Shown here: positions 31,030 through 42,109 of the stretch, piece by piece
Numbering within the stretch: position 1 is the first letter of the stretch
Layout of the letters: the number at the start of each line of letters is the position of its first letter
DNA from: Stomorhina lunata
Lineage: Eukaryota > Arthropoda > Insecta > Diptera > Rhiniidae
DNA length: 64,000 nt
Direction of reading: 5' to 3'
Assembly (NCBI GenBank): GCA_933228675.1
Contig: OW121741.1
Location: forward strand, 35,593,952 to 35,657,951
Position numbers and translations under genes: made by a program
The notes under the pieces: generated by a model
Databases searched by the model: none
The model's input: the letters and a program-made list of their open reading frames with translations, nothing else
What the model was told of the DNA's origin: nothing

Positions 31030-32400
31030 ATCTTGTCAACTGCCTGCTTCAACTCTCAACACCGATACTGATGAGTTTACTATTATTTGAACACGACTAC
31101 TTTATGCATCCTTTCAACTTGACCATTCCAGCGAGGTACACCGGTTGCTATGACTAGATGCTGACCTTTTTTGTTTTTTTGCAGTAATCATTGAATATTT
31201 GCGAAGTAAATATTGCTATGACTAGATGCTGACCTTTTTTGTTTTTTGCAGTAATCATTGAATATTTGCGAAGTAAATGCTGTACCCCTATCACTTACTA
31301 TTCCAACGGGATTCCCAAAAACTGGCGCCTGTTTTTCTAAACTCTCAATCACAGATTTTGAATCCGTAGATTTTGTTGGATATAGCCACACAAACTTACT
31401 AAATCTATCAACAATAACAAAAATATAGTTATAGGTCTTCTTCGTTGCTTCCATGGGACCCAAGTGGTTAACATGGTATGTTATTAAATGTCTATCGTTT
31501 TTATCAATTGGGTTGAAGTACCCCTCTTTTCTCCCACCCTTAGAATCGGTGTTGATGCACTCAATACAGCTCTTTACTACTTTCCTAACCTTTTCGGCTA
31601 ATTTTGGCACATAATATTGGTTTTCTACTAAGTCTTGCGTTTTTGCCACGCTATAGTGGCCCTGTCTGTATGCCAACTTTATTATCTCGTCTTCCTACTC
31701 GATCGGTACTACTCCTTCGTTGGATCTTTAAGTAAAAAAAAAAAAAACAATCCCCTTGAAAAAGTTCTTATAACCTAGTAAGCTGCTCCTCTTTTAACCT
31801 ATGTGTAAAACTGCTATCGATCATTAAAGAATACATTCTACTGAGGACATTCACATGCTTCATTCGATCGCCAGGTCTGTGTTCCAATAGCTCTCTACCA
31901 TTAAGCAATTCATCCTTCTGAGGGCATCCATAGGCTTCATTCGATTACCAGGTCTATGTTCCAATTCATATGAAAACTCGTGCTGGAACATAGCCCCTCG
32001 AGATATCCTTGCTGGGACATCTTCTTTACCCATAGTCTTTTTAAAAGCACTACAGTCAGTAACAATCTTGTGTAGGGTATGCCTAGCAGATAAAACCTAC
32101 ATTTTTTCAAAGCCTCTACTATTGCCAGAAATTCCAACTCGTAAGAGTGATATCTTTCTTCAAACAGTTTTATCTTTCTACTCATAATTTGGAATGGCTG
32201 TAGGTCTTGATCATCGACGCTCTTTCGCAAAAGAACGGCGCCATATCCGAATTTACTGGCATCCGAAGCGCTAAAGTAGTCCGTCTTAAAACGGGAAAGG
32301 TTTCGCTTTTATAGGCCTACAGTTAGAATTTTTTGTAGTTTTTTTTTTCTGGAAAAGCCACTATAGGAGATCCTTTCAAGAAGTGATCTGTGGACAGTGA
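31030..32400 (-). pseudogene. Decayed Ty3/gypsy pol: RNase H and integrase
   Basis: In transcription order: FSASDASKFGYGAVLLRKS and RYHSYELEFLAIVEALKKCR (RNase H, 32330-32050), a gap with frame changes, then integrase with GHYSVAKTQDLVENQYYVP, CIEC, NHLGPMEATKKTYNYIFVIVDRFSKFVWLYP and GIVSDRGTAFTSQIF (31676-31260). After a 66-base duplication comes GVPRWNGQVERMH at ~31145-31105. The style is closer to mdg1/mdg3 than to E1-E3. Several frameshifts; dead. Confidence 0.8.
31145..31278. repeat. 66-base tandem duplication inside the gypsy fragment
   Basis: The segment TTGCTATGACTAGATGCTGACC through GCGAAGTAAAT occurs twice in succession, differing by one T in a T-run. It truncates the integrase frame. 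Confidence 0.85.
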
Positions 32401-34879
32401 TCTGTTAGGTCTGAAGTATCTTCTTATAGAACAAAGATGGGTCGAGAGTTCAAAACTACTTCAATTCGAGCGAGTATAGTCTAAAATTCTTTAAAGTTAA
32501 ACTGTTGGGTACTAACTTTAGGTTTTAAATGAAATTTTAAGCATTTTCCAGCGACTTCCTATAAGCCGTCCATGTTGGGTGTGTGAAAGGTTACAAATTT
32601 TCTAGTAAAAAAGGAAAGATGTAATGTAGCACTCTACAAAGGCTTCAAAAATATTCAGGCTTCAGAAATATTCAAAAGTGATTTAAATGACTTTTGTTTA
32701 AAGATCATATCAATATTTCTTAATAATTAAGGAAAAAGTCTAGAAATGGACAGCTGATGCATTAGTTCCAGCCGTCTACCAAAAATTTCAAGGGTAAGGT
32801 ATAAGTAAATCAAAAAAGTTGGCTCACAATTTTTTCATTGCTCGTTTGCTTGAGTAAGGTACTCTGGATGATGAATACCCTTATTGTTTTTAGGTTTATG
32901 ACTTATGAAAGCTTGCTTTTAGATTTCTAAGCATTTGTGTAATAAGGTCCAATATGATCTAATTCTATAACTTTCAAACCAGACCTACTATTAAAAGTCA
33001 TAAAATGGCTCATAAATCTTAAAAAAAAGTTTTATGTCAGGTTTTTTTCAAGTGTAAATTCTGTCTAAACAAAAACTGAATTTTGTGATTGTAATTAACC
33101 TTTGCTACCCTTTAAAATTAAATGTCGGAAAAGTCAAGTATTTATATTCGAAATTGGCTCACATAGCAGGTACCCACGTTAATCTAGAGTACAATCTGTC
33201 TTAGTTGTTACTTGTCATTAACCCTAGCAGAACCTCGGTTTGCCTTCAAGGCTCAGATCCTACATTATGCAAATTATGGAATTTTTCGGAGAGAGTTTGT
33301 AAAAATCTGGAGCGTAAAAATATTTAATGCTCTTGAAAATTGTTGTGTGAGAAATAACTAATGAATTATTTGCCCGTGACTGGTTTAAAGTAAAAAATCT
33401 AAGTAAGATATTAATTTTTCAATGGAGAAAGAGAAAATTCTTTTTCTATTTCTTTAAATAAAAGTTTTTGCTTTAATTCCCTAAAAATTAAGATAATTTT
33501 TCTATTTATTTTCTTGTCATATATAACGAATCGAAACACTTTTTTATTATATATTTTAAAAAAAGTGTCAAAAACAAACAATTAAAAATATTTTCAGGTC
33601 AATTATTCATAAAATGGGCAGCCAAAAATATATATAAAAATATATAAAATAAAACAATGAGTTTCATTACAGAAATTTATGAAATGAAAGTTAAAATTTA
33701 ACGACCAGTAACAATAAAATAAAATATATTGATAATATGATTATACCATATACCTAATAAACATTGAAAAAGTTTAAACTTGCCATTTTATTTGTATAAA
33801 AAAAAAATATTGTAATTTTAATGAAATCATAAATAAATCAAACTTAAATAAATTAAGAACAAAATTGTTAAAAATCACACACATACACACACTTATAGCT
33901 TTTTTAAATAAATTCCTTGTTTATGTAAATTTTTGTATTAAAATTATATTAAAAACAAAAAACTTTTTTTTTAATATTAAATTTAGATATGAAATAAAAT
34001 ATATTAAAATTAATCTTAAAATAAAATATTGTATTAAATTATAAAATAAAATATTTAAAACTTTATTAATTCTAAGTAAATATTTATAAAATAAATAAAC
34101 AATTTGTTGAATAAATTAGACAAAAAAAAAAGAAAATATTACAATAAAAAATTTTAAATTTAATGAAATCCAAAAAAAGAAAATTATAAAATTAAAAAAA
34201 AAAACTCTTAACTGTAAAGGTCTAATGAAACAATTAATGTTGTTAGAAATTGAATTAAAAAACAGATAAAACATAAAAAAATTAAATGAAAAAAATTCTG
34301 TAATAACATTTGAGAAAATTTTTTAAACAGATTTTTAAATTAAGACAACATACAATTATTTTTTTTATTATTTCTTTAGTTCTCTTTGGAAGCTTCCCTC
34401 TAAACAAAATTTATTTAAGTATGGCAACCTTTTAAATAACTGCAATTCAGAGATCATTGCCAACACTAAAAAGTGGCCGCCGTTATTTTTTAGTTGTCAT
34501 TTATTGTAAACCCTACATCACCCTAAAAGGATAATATGCGGTCAAAAACAAATAAAGAAACCTGAAATAAGATTAAGATAAGATTAACTATGACTTTTTT
34601 CGATTCAAATTTATCGGCCTGTTCGTAAATTTAACTAATCTTTGTTACAACAAATGAATACATTTTATATGTCCCTAGTAAGGGTATGTTAAGTTCGTAC
34701 TAATTATTGCATTATTGATCTTTAATTATACCCATAGAATCATAATCCCTATCTGAGTCTGTTTAAGGATGTTCGTCCGTCTGATAATTCATGTAAAACT
34801 TGTAATTTAATCGGTCCATTATTTGGGGAATCTTCCAAAGGAGGATCGCACTTCCGCAATAGAGACATTAGCGGCCCAA
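32401..34879. other. No gene recognised
   Basis: Intergenic DNA, extremely AT-rich from 33400 to 34400 with A and T runs. No frame above ~60 codons and no clear repeat boundaries. Confidence 0.5.
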
Positions 34880-36290
34880 AACAAATAACACTTTCTTTCT
34901 TACTTACTTAAATGACCTATAGTAACAACCTGCTTAAGTCATAGGCCGAGCATATCTGAGAATTCCATGCGCTTCTCCAAGTTCGTAAGCCAAGCTTGGA
35001 TAGATTTTCACCTACTTGGTCTTTTTATCGAAGTTTAGGTCGTCCTCGTTTACGAGTTCCCTCGGGATCATGTTCGAAAACTTTTCTTGCTGGAGTTTAT
35101 TCATTCGCACAACATGTCCTAGCCAACGCAAATGCTGTTGTTTAATGCGTTTTACTATCTCAATTTCAGCAAATAACTCATACAGCTCATGATTAAATCG
35201 ATGCCGAAATTCATTGTTGATGCTGATTGGACCATACATTTTTCGTGTAGGATCTTTCGCTCAAAGACTCCAAGAACAGCTTCATCGGCTTGTACAAGTG
35301 CCCATAATTCAGCACCATATAATAACACTGGTAGCATAGGCGTTTTGTAGAGCGTAATTTTAGTTCTTGTTGAGATAATTTTATTCCTAAGCTGCCTGCT
35401 TAGGCCGAAATAGCATCTCATAGCATCATTCTTCTTTTAATGTCGATACTTGTGAACCGCCGTGGTATAGCAGGTAAGACATCCGCCTAGCATACCAGAG
35501 GCCCAAGTTCAATCCCCGGCCAGATTCACTTGAAAAAAATAAATTTTCAAAAAAGCGGCGGTTCACCTCATAACTCAGCTAGCCACTGGTTATTGAGTAT
35601 TAGGCTATGAAAAACTTCTCTAACTAATGCATTCGCCGTTCGGAGCCGGCGTTAAAACGTAGGTCCCTTTCAATGAGTTTAAAAATAGAATCGGATGCAG
35701 CTCTTTGTCTGAGAGAAGTACCCCTTGTTCCAATTGGAATGTTGTCGGGGAATTATATATATATATATACTTATGTCATTATTTATATTTACTCCGGTAC
35801 CAAGGTAGACAAATTCTTTAACAACCTCGAAGCTATAGTTGGCCACGGTCACGTGTGGTCCAATTCTAGTGGACTGCTTGCTAGTAGAGACCATCAGTTT
35901 TGTTTTGGATTCGTTGACTACTAGACCCATTTTCATTGATAATGGAAAAGGCGGCAGTTACCTCGCGTAAAGTGGATCCCATAATATCAATGACATCGGC
36001 AAACGCGAGTAGCATATGTTATCTATTGAAGATTGTACCAGTTGTATTAACTGCTGCATCTCGCAAGATTTTCTCTAACACAACTTTATTAGCTTCGTGG
36101 GGATGCCGAACTCAGACATTGCTTCAAACACCTTCTTCCGTATCGGGCTGTCAAAAGCTGCTTTGTAGTCAACAAGGAGACATTTGCACGTCCCAATTAT
36201 TTTGTTAATTTTGGGCTTTGTAATGGGCTCTAATAAAATCCAAGAGAACCTGTTGCAACTGCTGACCTGCTGCAACTGCTGACCACCTTT
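34880..36290 (-). pseudogene. Non-LTR retrotransposon RT fragment (LINE-1 of this window), SINE-interrupted
   Basis: In transcription order: LLVDYKAAFDSPIRKKVFEAMSEFGIPTKLIKL (36275-36110), FADVIDIMGSTLREVTAAF, VVNESKTKLMVSTS, EFVYLGTGVNINND, then beyond the SINE AMRCYFGLSRQLRNKIISTRTK, LYGAELWAL, VFERKIL, LRWLGHVVRM and DPEGTRKRGRPKLR. This is the second half of a LINE reverse transcriptase plus C-terminal region. The catalytic motif reads FADV, not FADD, and several frames are needed. Clade not assigned. Confidence 0.8.
35440..35772 (+). repeat. tRNA-derived SINE
   Basis: Head with RNA polymerase III boxes: A-box-like TGGTATAGCAGG (~35463) and B-box-like AGTTCAATCCC (~35508), in a context like tRNA-Ala (CCTAGCATACCAGAGG). 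The body contains CGGAGCCGGCGTTAAAACG and TAGGTCCC, a module common in insect SINEs (recalled). The tail ends in an (AT)n run at ~35755-35772. It splits the LINE frame between NINNDIS and RCYFGL. Exact ends and target duplication not resolved. Confidence 0.75.
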
Positions 36291-36334
36291 TACCTAATAA
36301 TTATGTTACATATCGCTTTCGTGGCAGCTTGACT

Positions 36335-36593
36335 ATATATCGAGCCATAACCGCCAAAAGGGCTTAAGCGACATGATGGGCGATTTTCATTTTATTATTA
36401 AAATTTATTATTCATGATCATCTGCATCATCTCACAAAATATCAGGGCAGTAGAATTTACCGTTATGATTTTACAGCAAAAACAATGAAGACTTAAGTAC
36501 AATTCACTGTCCAAAGATATTTTAAAAAATGCTTCTCCTGTAAATTTTAGTTTTTGGCGCTTGAGTCTTTTTGGCGGTAAGGGCTCGATATAT
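36335..36593. mobile_element. MITE-A
   Basis: About 259 bases with imperfect ~34-base terminal inverted repeats: left ATATCGAGCCATAACCGCC, right (minus strand) ATATCGAGCCCTTACCGCC, both continuing CAAAA...AAGCG. No coding frame. TA-rich flanks suggest a TA or TATA target. Confidence 0.7.
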
Positions 36594-36852
36594 CGTGAGC
36601 CTATATTCATACCGCCTATGAACCAATTTTTTTTTTTTTTTTTAATTTTTATTGGAAAACTGCTTTTTTATATAAGAATATCTCTTGTAATAAAAATCGG
36701 AGGGAAGAAATCTATTAAAGCAATTATTGGCTTTAATATATTGTAGAGGAAATATTGACCTTTATTAAAGTATTTTGGATATTAGGCACTTTTTGCCTAT
36801 CCTTCAAAATATTTTATTTGACTCATAGTCGGCATTGAATATAGACTCACGA
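36593..36852. mobile_element. MITE-B, copy 1
   Basis: About 260 bases with ~34-base inverted ends of the form TCGTGAGCCTATATTCA...ACCG...ATGAACC. It abuts MITE-A. A second copy is at 49601-49861. Noncoding, AT-rich centre. Confidence 0.75.
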
Positions 36853-37582
36853 TATATAGTGATATCGCTTTTGAATATTGGCAATATTTAAGCTAGGAAT
36901 AAGCTTTTGTTTATTCTTAGTATTTTACACAAAATGCCACTACCAGTCCCAGATTCTTTTTTTGAACCATCTGTTTAGTTGTCTATATCTGCCGGCTTAT
37001 AGTTCGTAACCTTCCAGTCTTTGCTCGAAGGTATAACTACATCTATTGCTTTATACCAAAGTATTCGGGGAGTCTCAGTATTTGTATCTCTGTAATCATC
37101 TTTGATCATCATTTGAACGCTCTGTCTAAGTCTAATCTGTGTTCTCAGAGCATATTCTTTCTGTATTTATATGCAATGGGTATATGGACCCGATATTCTG
37201 TACAAAGCTTCTTTTTTAGTAAATCTTTTGCTCAAGTAATACATAGTGCCACTTAATCTTTCAACCAAAGAGATATGGGTTCAAATAATAAAGGCCACCA
37301 AACCGTCTTGGCTAAAGTACTGGGGAATTTACCTCCAACAGCTGATTGTTTTCAGTTCCACTGGGTGCCCGACTAACACACATTCTTCAGATTTTGACTC
37401 AAATTTTACATTACATTTATTTTTAAACAGCCAAATTATGTACATATTTTCAATGGTACTTCACCATTTAGAGATTTGGTTGGTCATATGTTTCTGGTAT
37501 AGCCATGTCGCTCTGAAAGCTTCAGCCCATATTTCTATTACAATAAGCTTACAAATAATATTTTAATTTTACTACAGGCAGT
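36853..37582. other. No gene recognised
   Basis: AT-rich; a 106-codon plus-strand frame at 37246-37566 has no recognised domain and no supporting features, so it is not called. Confidence 0.45.
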
Positions 37583-37800
37583 TCTTCTGTTATCCTTGAC
37601 TCCCAGTGGAGCATAGGACCATAGTTGCGGCTGCAAGCGGGCGTCTGTCTCGGATCGAGCGGCTCGCTTTATAAACGTGGATTTTGTCCTTGAACTTATC
37701 ATCCATCGACTTAGCACTTACGATGTTTTAAGCATGGAAATAAACAGCATTACAGAATGTACTTCTCCAAGGGGTAATCAAACGAGGGGTAAAATCCGTG
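37583..37800. repeat. Dispersed segment shared with the 2.58-kb tandem repeat
   Basis: From GTTGCGGCTGCAAGCGGGCG to CCAAGGGGTAATCAAACGAG (37617-37795) it matches ~43851-44015 of the tandem unit. The preceding TTATCCTTGACTCCCAGTGG matches, inverted, 49278-49300. So parts of the tandem region occur here rearranged. Confidence 0.7.
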
Positions 37801-38740
37801 TTGGGAAACTCTGTCCCCCTTACTAATATCCGCGTATGACTTTTTAACTTTGGAAGTTAAAATCTTACCTTAATCTTAGATAGTAGGTGGGTCCTACTAT
37901 CTAAGCAAAAAAAGAGGAAATATATTACATGCAAGATCGACATATGTCTTCAGTGATGTAGGGTAGGCTTTCAATCCTATCTAGATGATAGTAACATTTG
38001 CCATTCATATTCAAGCCTTTTAGAGGTTGGCGCTATGAGATAAAACATGAATGAATCGTGCGAATAGAGTTAGTTTTAATGCGCGGAAAACTCAACATGA
38101 ATGAATCATTAAGCCGCGATTTAGAAACAGTTTCAGAATGGGGTCGTGCGAATAGAGTTAGTTTTAATGCGCGGAAAACTCAATGATGTATGCTTACACA
38201 TAAACGCACGGCAAATCATGTTGCTCCATCTGTATTAATAGGCGGTGTAAATATTGACGAATCAGATGCTCTTGATGTTCTGGGCATGAGAATTCAATGT
38301 GATGTCCGTTGGACAAATCACATTTTTCAAGTGTCGAGAGAAGCATTCAAGTGCCTCGGTTTTCTTAAACGGTGTAAGAGTTACTTCACTTCATCTGATC
38401 TCCGTACTATTTACATCACCTATATCCCACCGAAAATGGTATACAACTCTCATGTATGGGCCGGTGCTTCAAAATCTTATTTTGGAGCTTCTCTCATATA
38501 GTAGGGGGACAGAGTTCCGTGTTGGGGAACTCTGTCCCCCTTACAAATATCCGCATATGACTTTTTAACTTTTGAAGGTAAAATCTTACCTTAATCTTAG
38601 ATAGTAGGTGGGTCCAGAGTAAGCATATTAGAAGCAGGGGAAGTTCCAGCCCACAAAAGCAAAAGGAGGAAATATATTACATGTAAGGAGGAAATATATT
38701 ACATGTAAGATCGACATATGTCTTCAGTGATGTAGGGTAT
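37795..38740 (+). pseudogene. LINE-2 RT fragment (copy 1) between direct repeats
   Basis: The central 38050-38490 encodes NESLSRDLETVSEWGRANRVSFNARKTQ and, in frame further on, LTHKRTANHVAPSVLIGGVN, DVLGMRIQCDVRWTNHIFQV and KRCKSYFTSSDLRTIYITYI, the post-catalytic part of a LINE reverse transcriptase. It carries one and a half copies of the 88-base unit. It is bracketed by direct repeats (37795-37967 and 38515-38740) with CTCTGTCCCCCTTAC, TTAGATAGTAGGTGGG and GGAAATATATTACATG. Frames are broken and the end is truncated. Confidence 0.75.
37875..37905. repeat. Perfect hairpin
   Basis: Thirteen-base arms CTTAGATAGTAGG and CCTACTATCTAAG around TGGGT. The related copy at 38597 lacks the right arm. 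Confidence 0.8.
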
Positions 38741-39765
38741 CATATAGTAGGGTTTATACGACTATAATTTAATCTTACTTTTTTGTGACGTTAATTTTTT
38801 TTCTTTCATAAATTGTTTTTAATTGTATCAAATCAACATTAATTGCTTCTTTTTGAAAACTTATTTACAAGAAATCTTAACAAAATTTGATTCCTATTTT
38901 TTATACACTTTTTTTAAGAACAACAAATTAAATAAAATACCTAAAACTCCTGGTTTGTTTAAAAAATTTATTCTTAAAATAAGTATTTTATTAAAAACAA
39001 AAAACATAAAATTAAAAAAAACTACAGCTTAAAAAATAATAAGATTAATAATAAAAAAAATAATAAAACTTACATTATAAAATTACCCACATGTTATTTA
39101 TTTTTTATTGTTTTTTTTTTTCCAACACCATTCCCTCCCCTCCACATTATTAAGTAGTTCAATCAATTAAATATAAAAAAATAAAATTTAAAATACTAAA
39201 CTATAGTTACATTATTATCTATATATCAAATAAATTATTCCATATAATATTAAGTGTTAACACATGTTTAACTAAAAATCTTAAAAACTTTCAAAAAGGA
39301 CTCAAAAAAAAATATTCCTTTAAAAAACAAAATCTTATTTCCTTCTATCTTAACATCAGTTTCTTTAAAATTTATATCTAAAATATAGAAATCTTAAAAT
39401 AAAAAATCAACGAAATAATTGGCAATTATTTTAAAAAAGTTTAAAAAAAAAAAACAAAACTAAGCGTTAATACAAAACCAAAAAATTGAAATCAATCCTA
39501 TTAAACTCTAGAAACTTCTATTATATTATAATCCAACTAAAGGAAAACTAAGAATAATTGTTAGTAGTAATTAAAAAAAAATATATATAAAATATTTATT
39601 TATTAAAAAATTGTTTCATAAACTTTAAATGCTCCCCAAATCATAAAAAAAACAATAAGACATAAATAAATACATAGATCCGTTGCTAAGGATATTGAAA
39701 TAATTTCAAAATTGTAGCCGATTTTAAACAGAAAACAAAATGGGTCAGTTTAAAGCTTTTTTTTT
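38741..39765. other. No gene recognised
   Basis: A kilobase of nearly pure A/T sequence; frames are low-complexity Lys/Asn/Leu strings. Confidence 0.6.
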
Positions 39766-39820
39766 ATGAGATCCCATCTACAACGTCTATACGAGTCGTT
39801 GTAGATAGATGGGATCTCAT
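39766..39820. repeat. Imperfect hairpin at LINE-2 copy 2 start
   Basis: ATGAGATCCCATCTACAACG and its complement (with four extra bases) surround an 11-base loop. The right arm is genuine RT coding sequence, so the left arm is an inverted duplication of it. Confidence 0.75.
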
Positions 39821-40004
39821 CAAACGAGTTCAAGATTAATTCAGGGTTACCGCAAGGCTCTGTTCTTTCTCCTACACTATTTCTTATCTTTATAAATGAC
39901 CTTCTACGTCAGGCTTTCAATCCTATCTAGATGATAGTAACATTTGCCATTCATATTCATTCAATCATCGACCAAGCCTTTTAGAGGTTGGCGCTATGAG
40001 ACAA

Positions 40005-40796
40005 AACATGAATGAATCATTAAGCCGCGATTTAGAACCAGTTTCAGAATGGGGTCGTGCGAATAGAGTTAGTTTTAATGCTCGCAAAACTCAACATGAA
40101 TGAATCATTAAGCCACGATTTGGAAACAGTTTCAGAATGGGGTCGTGCGAATAGAGTTAGTTTTAATGCGCGGAAAACTCAACATGAATGAATCATTAAG
40201 CCGCGATTCAGAAACAGTTTCAGAATGGGGTCGTGCGAATAGAGTTAGTTTTAATGCGCGGAAAACTCAACATGAATGAATCATTAAGCCGCGATTTAGA
40301 AACAGTTTCAGAATGGGGTCGTGCGAATAGAGTTAGTTTTAATGCGCGGAAAACTCAACATGAATGAATCATTAAGCCGCGATTTGGAAACAGTTTCAGA
40401 ATGGGGTCGTGCGAATAGAGTTAGTTTTAATGCGCGGAAAACTCAACATGAATGAATCATTAAGCCGCGATTTAGAAACAGTTTCAGAATGGGGTCGTGC
40501 GAATAGAGTTAGTTTTAATGCGCGGAAAACTCAACATGAATGAATCATTAAGCCGCGATTTAGAAACAGTTTCAGAATGGGGTTGTGCGAATAGAGTTAG
40601 TTTTAATGCGCGGAAAACTCAACATGAATGAATCATTAAGCCGCGATTTAGAAACAGTTTCAGAATGGGGTCATGCGAATAGAGTTAGTTTTAATGCGCG
40701 GAAAACTCAACATGAATGAATCATTAAGCCGCGATTTAGAAACAGTTTCAGAATGGGGTCGTGCGAATAGAGTTAGTTTTAATGCGCGGAAAACTC
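40005..40796 (+). repeat. 88-bp minisatellite, nine units
   Basis: AACATGAATGAATCATTAAG begins at 40005, 40093, 40181, 40269, 40357, 40445, 40533, 40621 and 40709, exactly 88 apart. Units differ at only a few bases (GATTTAG, GATTTGG, GATTCAG). The unit is coding sequence of LINE-2 (NESLSRDLETVSEWGRANRV). 1.5 units also occur at 38047-38185. Confidence 0.95.
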
Positions 40797-41399
40797 AATG
40801 CTGTATGCTTACACATAAACGCACGGCAAATCATGTTGCTCCATCTGTATTAATAGGCGCTGTAAATATTGAGGAATCAGATGCTCTTGATGTTCTCGGC
40901 TTGAGAATTCAATGTGATGTCCGTTGGACAAATCACATTTTTCAAGTGTCGAGAGAAGCATTCAAGTGCCTCGGTTTTCTTAAACGGTGTAAGAGTTACT
41001 TCACTTCATCTGATCTCCGTACTATTTACATCACCTTTATCCGACCGAAAATGGAATACAACTCTCATGTATGGGCCGGAGCTTCAAAGTCTATTTTGGA
41101 GCTTCTCGACCGAGCACAGGAGAGAGCGAAAGTGCTAATCGGTGACAGTAGGGTATCCAACTCTATTGATTCAGTGGAGCACCGTCGCAATATGGGTTGA
41201 TTTACACTGTTCTATCGTTACCAACGTATGCACGTGAGAAATCTTGATTCATTTTCGGAGTTCTAAGTTAATTATTTGACATCAAAACTCTTAAAGGGGA
41301 TTAGTCATATTAACGATCCCGAGCTCCAGCTTACTAATGATAGAAGGGTTATCTGCCACTGATTGCATATCATCGGGATCTCAGAACGCTCTCAGTATC

Positions 41400-41870
41400 T
41401 GTCACCAGGTTTCCTTGATTGTCCTTACATGATAAAACACAATTGCCAAAACCTTCAGTTTGATGTTTGACTTTTTGGTAAAATTTTTGCATCTCATTTC
41501 GGCTCTTATACATTTCAATTTCATCAAAAACGCGATTCTCCATTGCTTTCTTTTTTCTTCTGAATATGCGTTTTTCTTCCCTTTTTTTTTGCGGTACCTC
41601 TCCAAAGTTCCTCGCGTAACTCCATTCTGTAGAGTTGCCATGTAGGCTGAATTTTTTTAGGCTGTGTCATTAAGGCATTCCTCATCATACCACGAGTTTT
41701 TGGGGCGAGGGGTTTGGAACCCCAGTGCCGATTTTGCAGCAGTTTTTAAAGCGTTGGCAATATGTTGCCACTGCTCGCTTATATTATTGGAACTGGAAGA
41801 ATTTTCTCTAAGAAATTGAGTTGCTCTTTGCGATAAATCGATGGCAATTTGTTGGGATTTTAACATAACT
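41400..41870 (-). pseudogene. LINE fragment, endonuclease-RT linker region
   Basis: Minus strand: WQHIANALKTAAKSALGFQT, RPKNSWYDEECLND, stop, then YMATLQNGVTRGTLERYRKK and, in a shifted frame, KAMENRVFDEIEMYKSRNEM. The A...LG........WYDEEC pattern is the stretch between endonuclease and reverse transcriptase in many LINEs. One stop and a frameshift; no RT follows. Confidence 0.6.
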
Positions 41871-41871
41871 T

Positions 41872-42069
41872 TTAATGCCTCGTCATGTTCATTGGCATCG
41901 ATTTCAAAAATGTCTTATGTATGAGAAATGGATATAACTTGTCATCCACTGGTACAGTGGATGAACTAGTTACAGTCGTTGAATAATTTGATGCAGCTGC
42001 GGAAGTACTCTGTGATATGTTGATAAGCATTTCCATCAACCTTTGCTGTTTATCTTGTTGGCGAACCAA
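41872..42069 (-). other. Unassigned 65-codon frame
   Basis: MVRQQDKQQRLMEMLINISQ followed by a Ser/Thr-rich stretch and PVDDKLYPFL. It resembles the start of some retrotransposon Gags, but this is weak. It lies directly upstream of the LINE fragment on the same strand. Confidence 0.25.
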
Positions 42070-42109
42070 AATTTCTTACACAATATTTTCTAAAGATCTT
42101 GTTGCCATA

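Larger units (their letters stand above)
39766..41290 (+). pseudogene. LINE-2 RT fragment (copy 2) with internal minisatellite
   Basis: After a hairpin (39766-39820) the strand reads GISSNEFKINSGLPQGSVLS and PTLFLIFINDLL, RT motif B, then SYLDDSNICHSYS, the YxDD motif, then nine copies of an 88-base unit, and after the last copy an open frame (to 41200) with CCMLTHKRTANHVAP, DVLGLRIQCDVRWTN, KMEYNSHVWAGASKS, LLDRAQERAKVLIGD and SVEHRRNMG. The 88-base unit cannot keep one frame, so the gene is dead although its 3' part is clean. Related to copy 1; LINE clade not assigned. Confidence 0.8.

Noticed and set aside
33400..34400. AT-rich kilobase as a scaffold attachment site or origin
   Set aside because: Base composition alone does not support such a call.
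35460..35525. A functional tRNA gene
   Set aside because: A and B boxes are present, but the acceptor and anticodon stems do not pair well and the sequence continues into a SINE body.
40005..40796. Regular 88-base repeats as a CRISPR-like array
   Set aside because: The whole 88 bases repeat with no variable spacers, the unit is LINE coding sequence, and the genome is eukaryotic.
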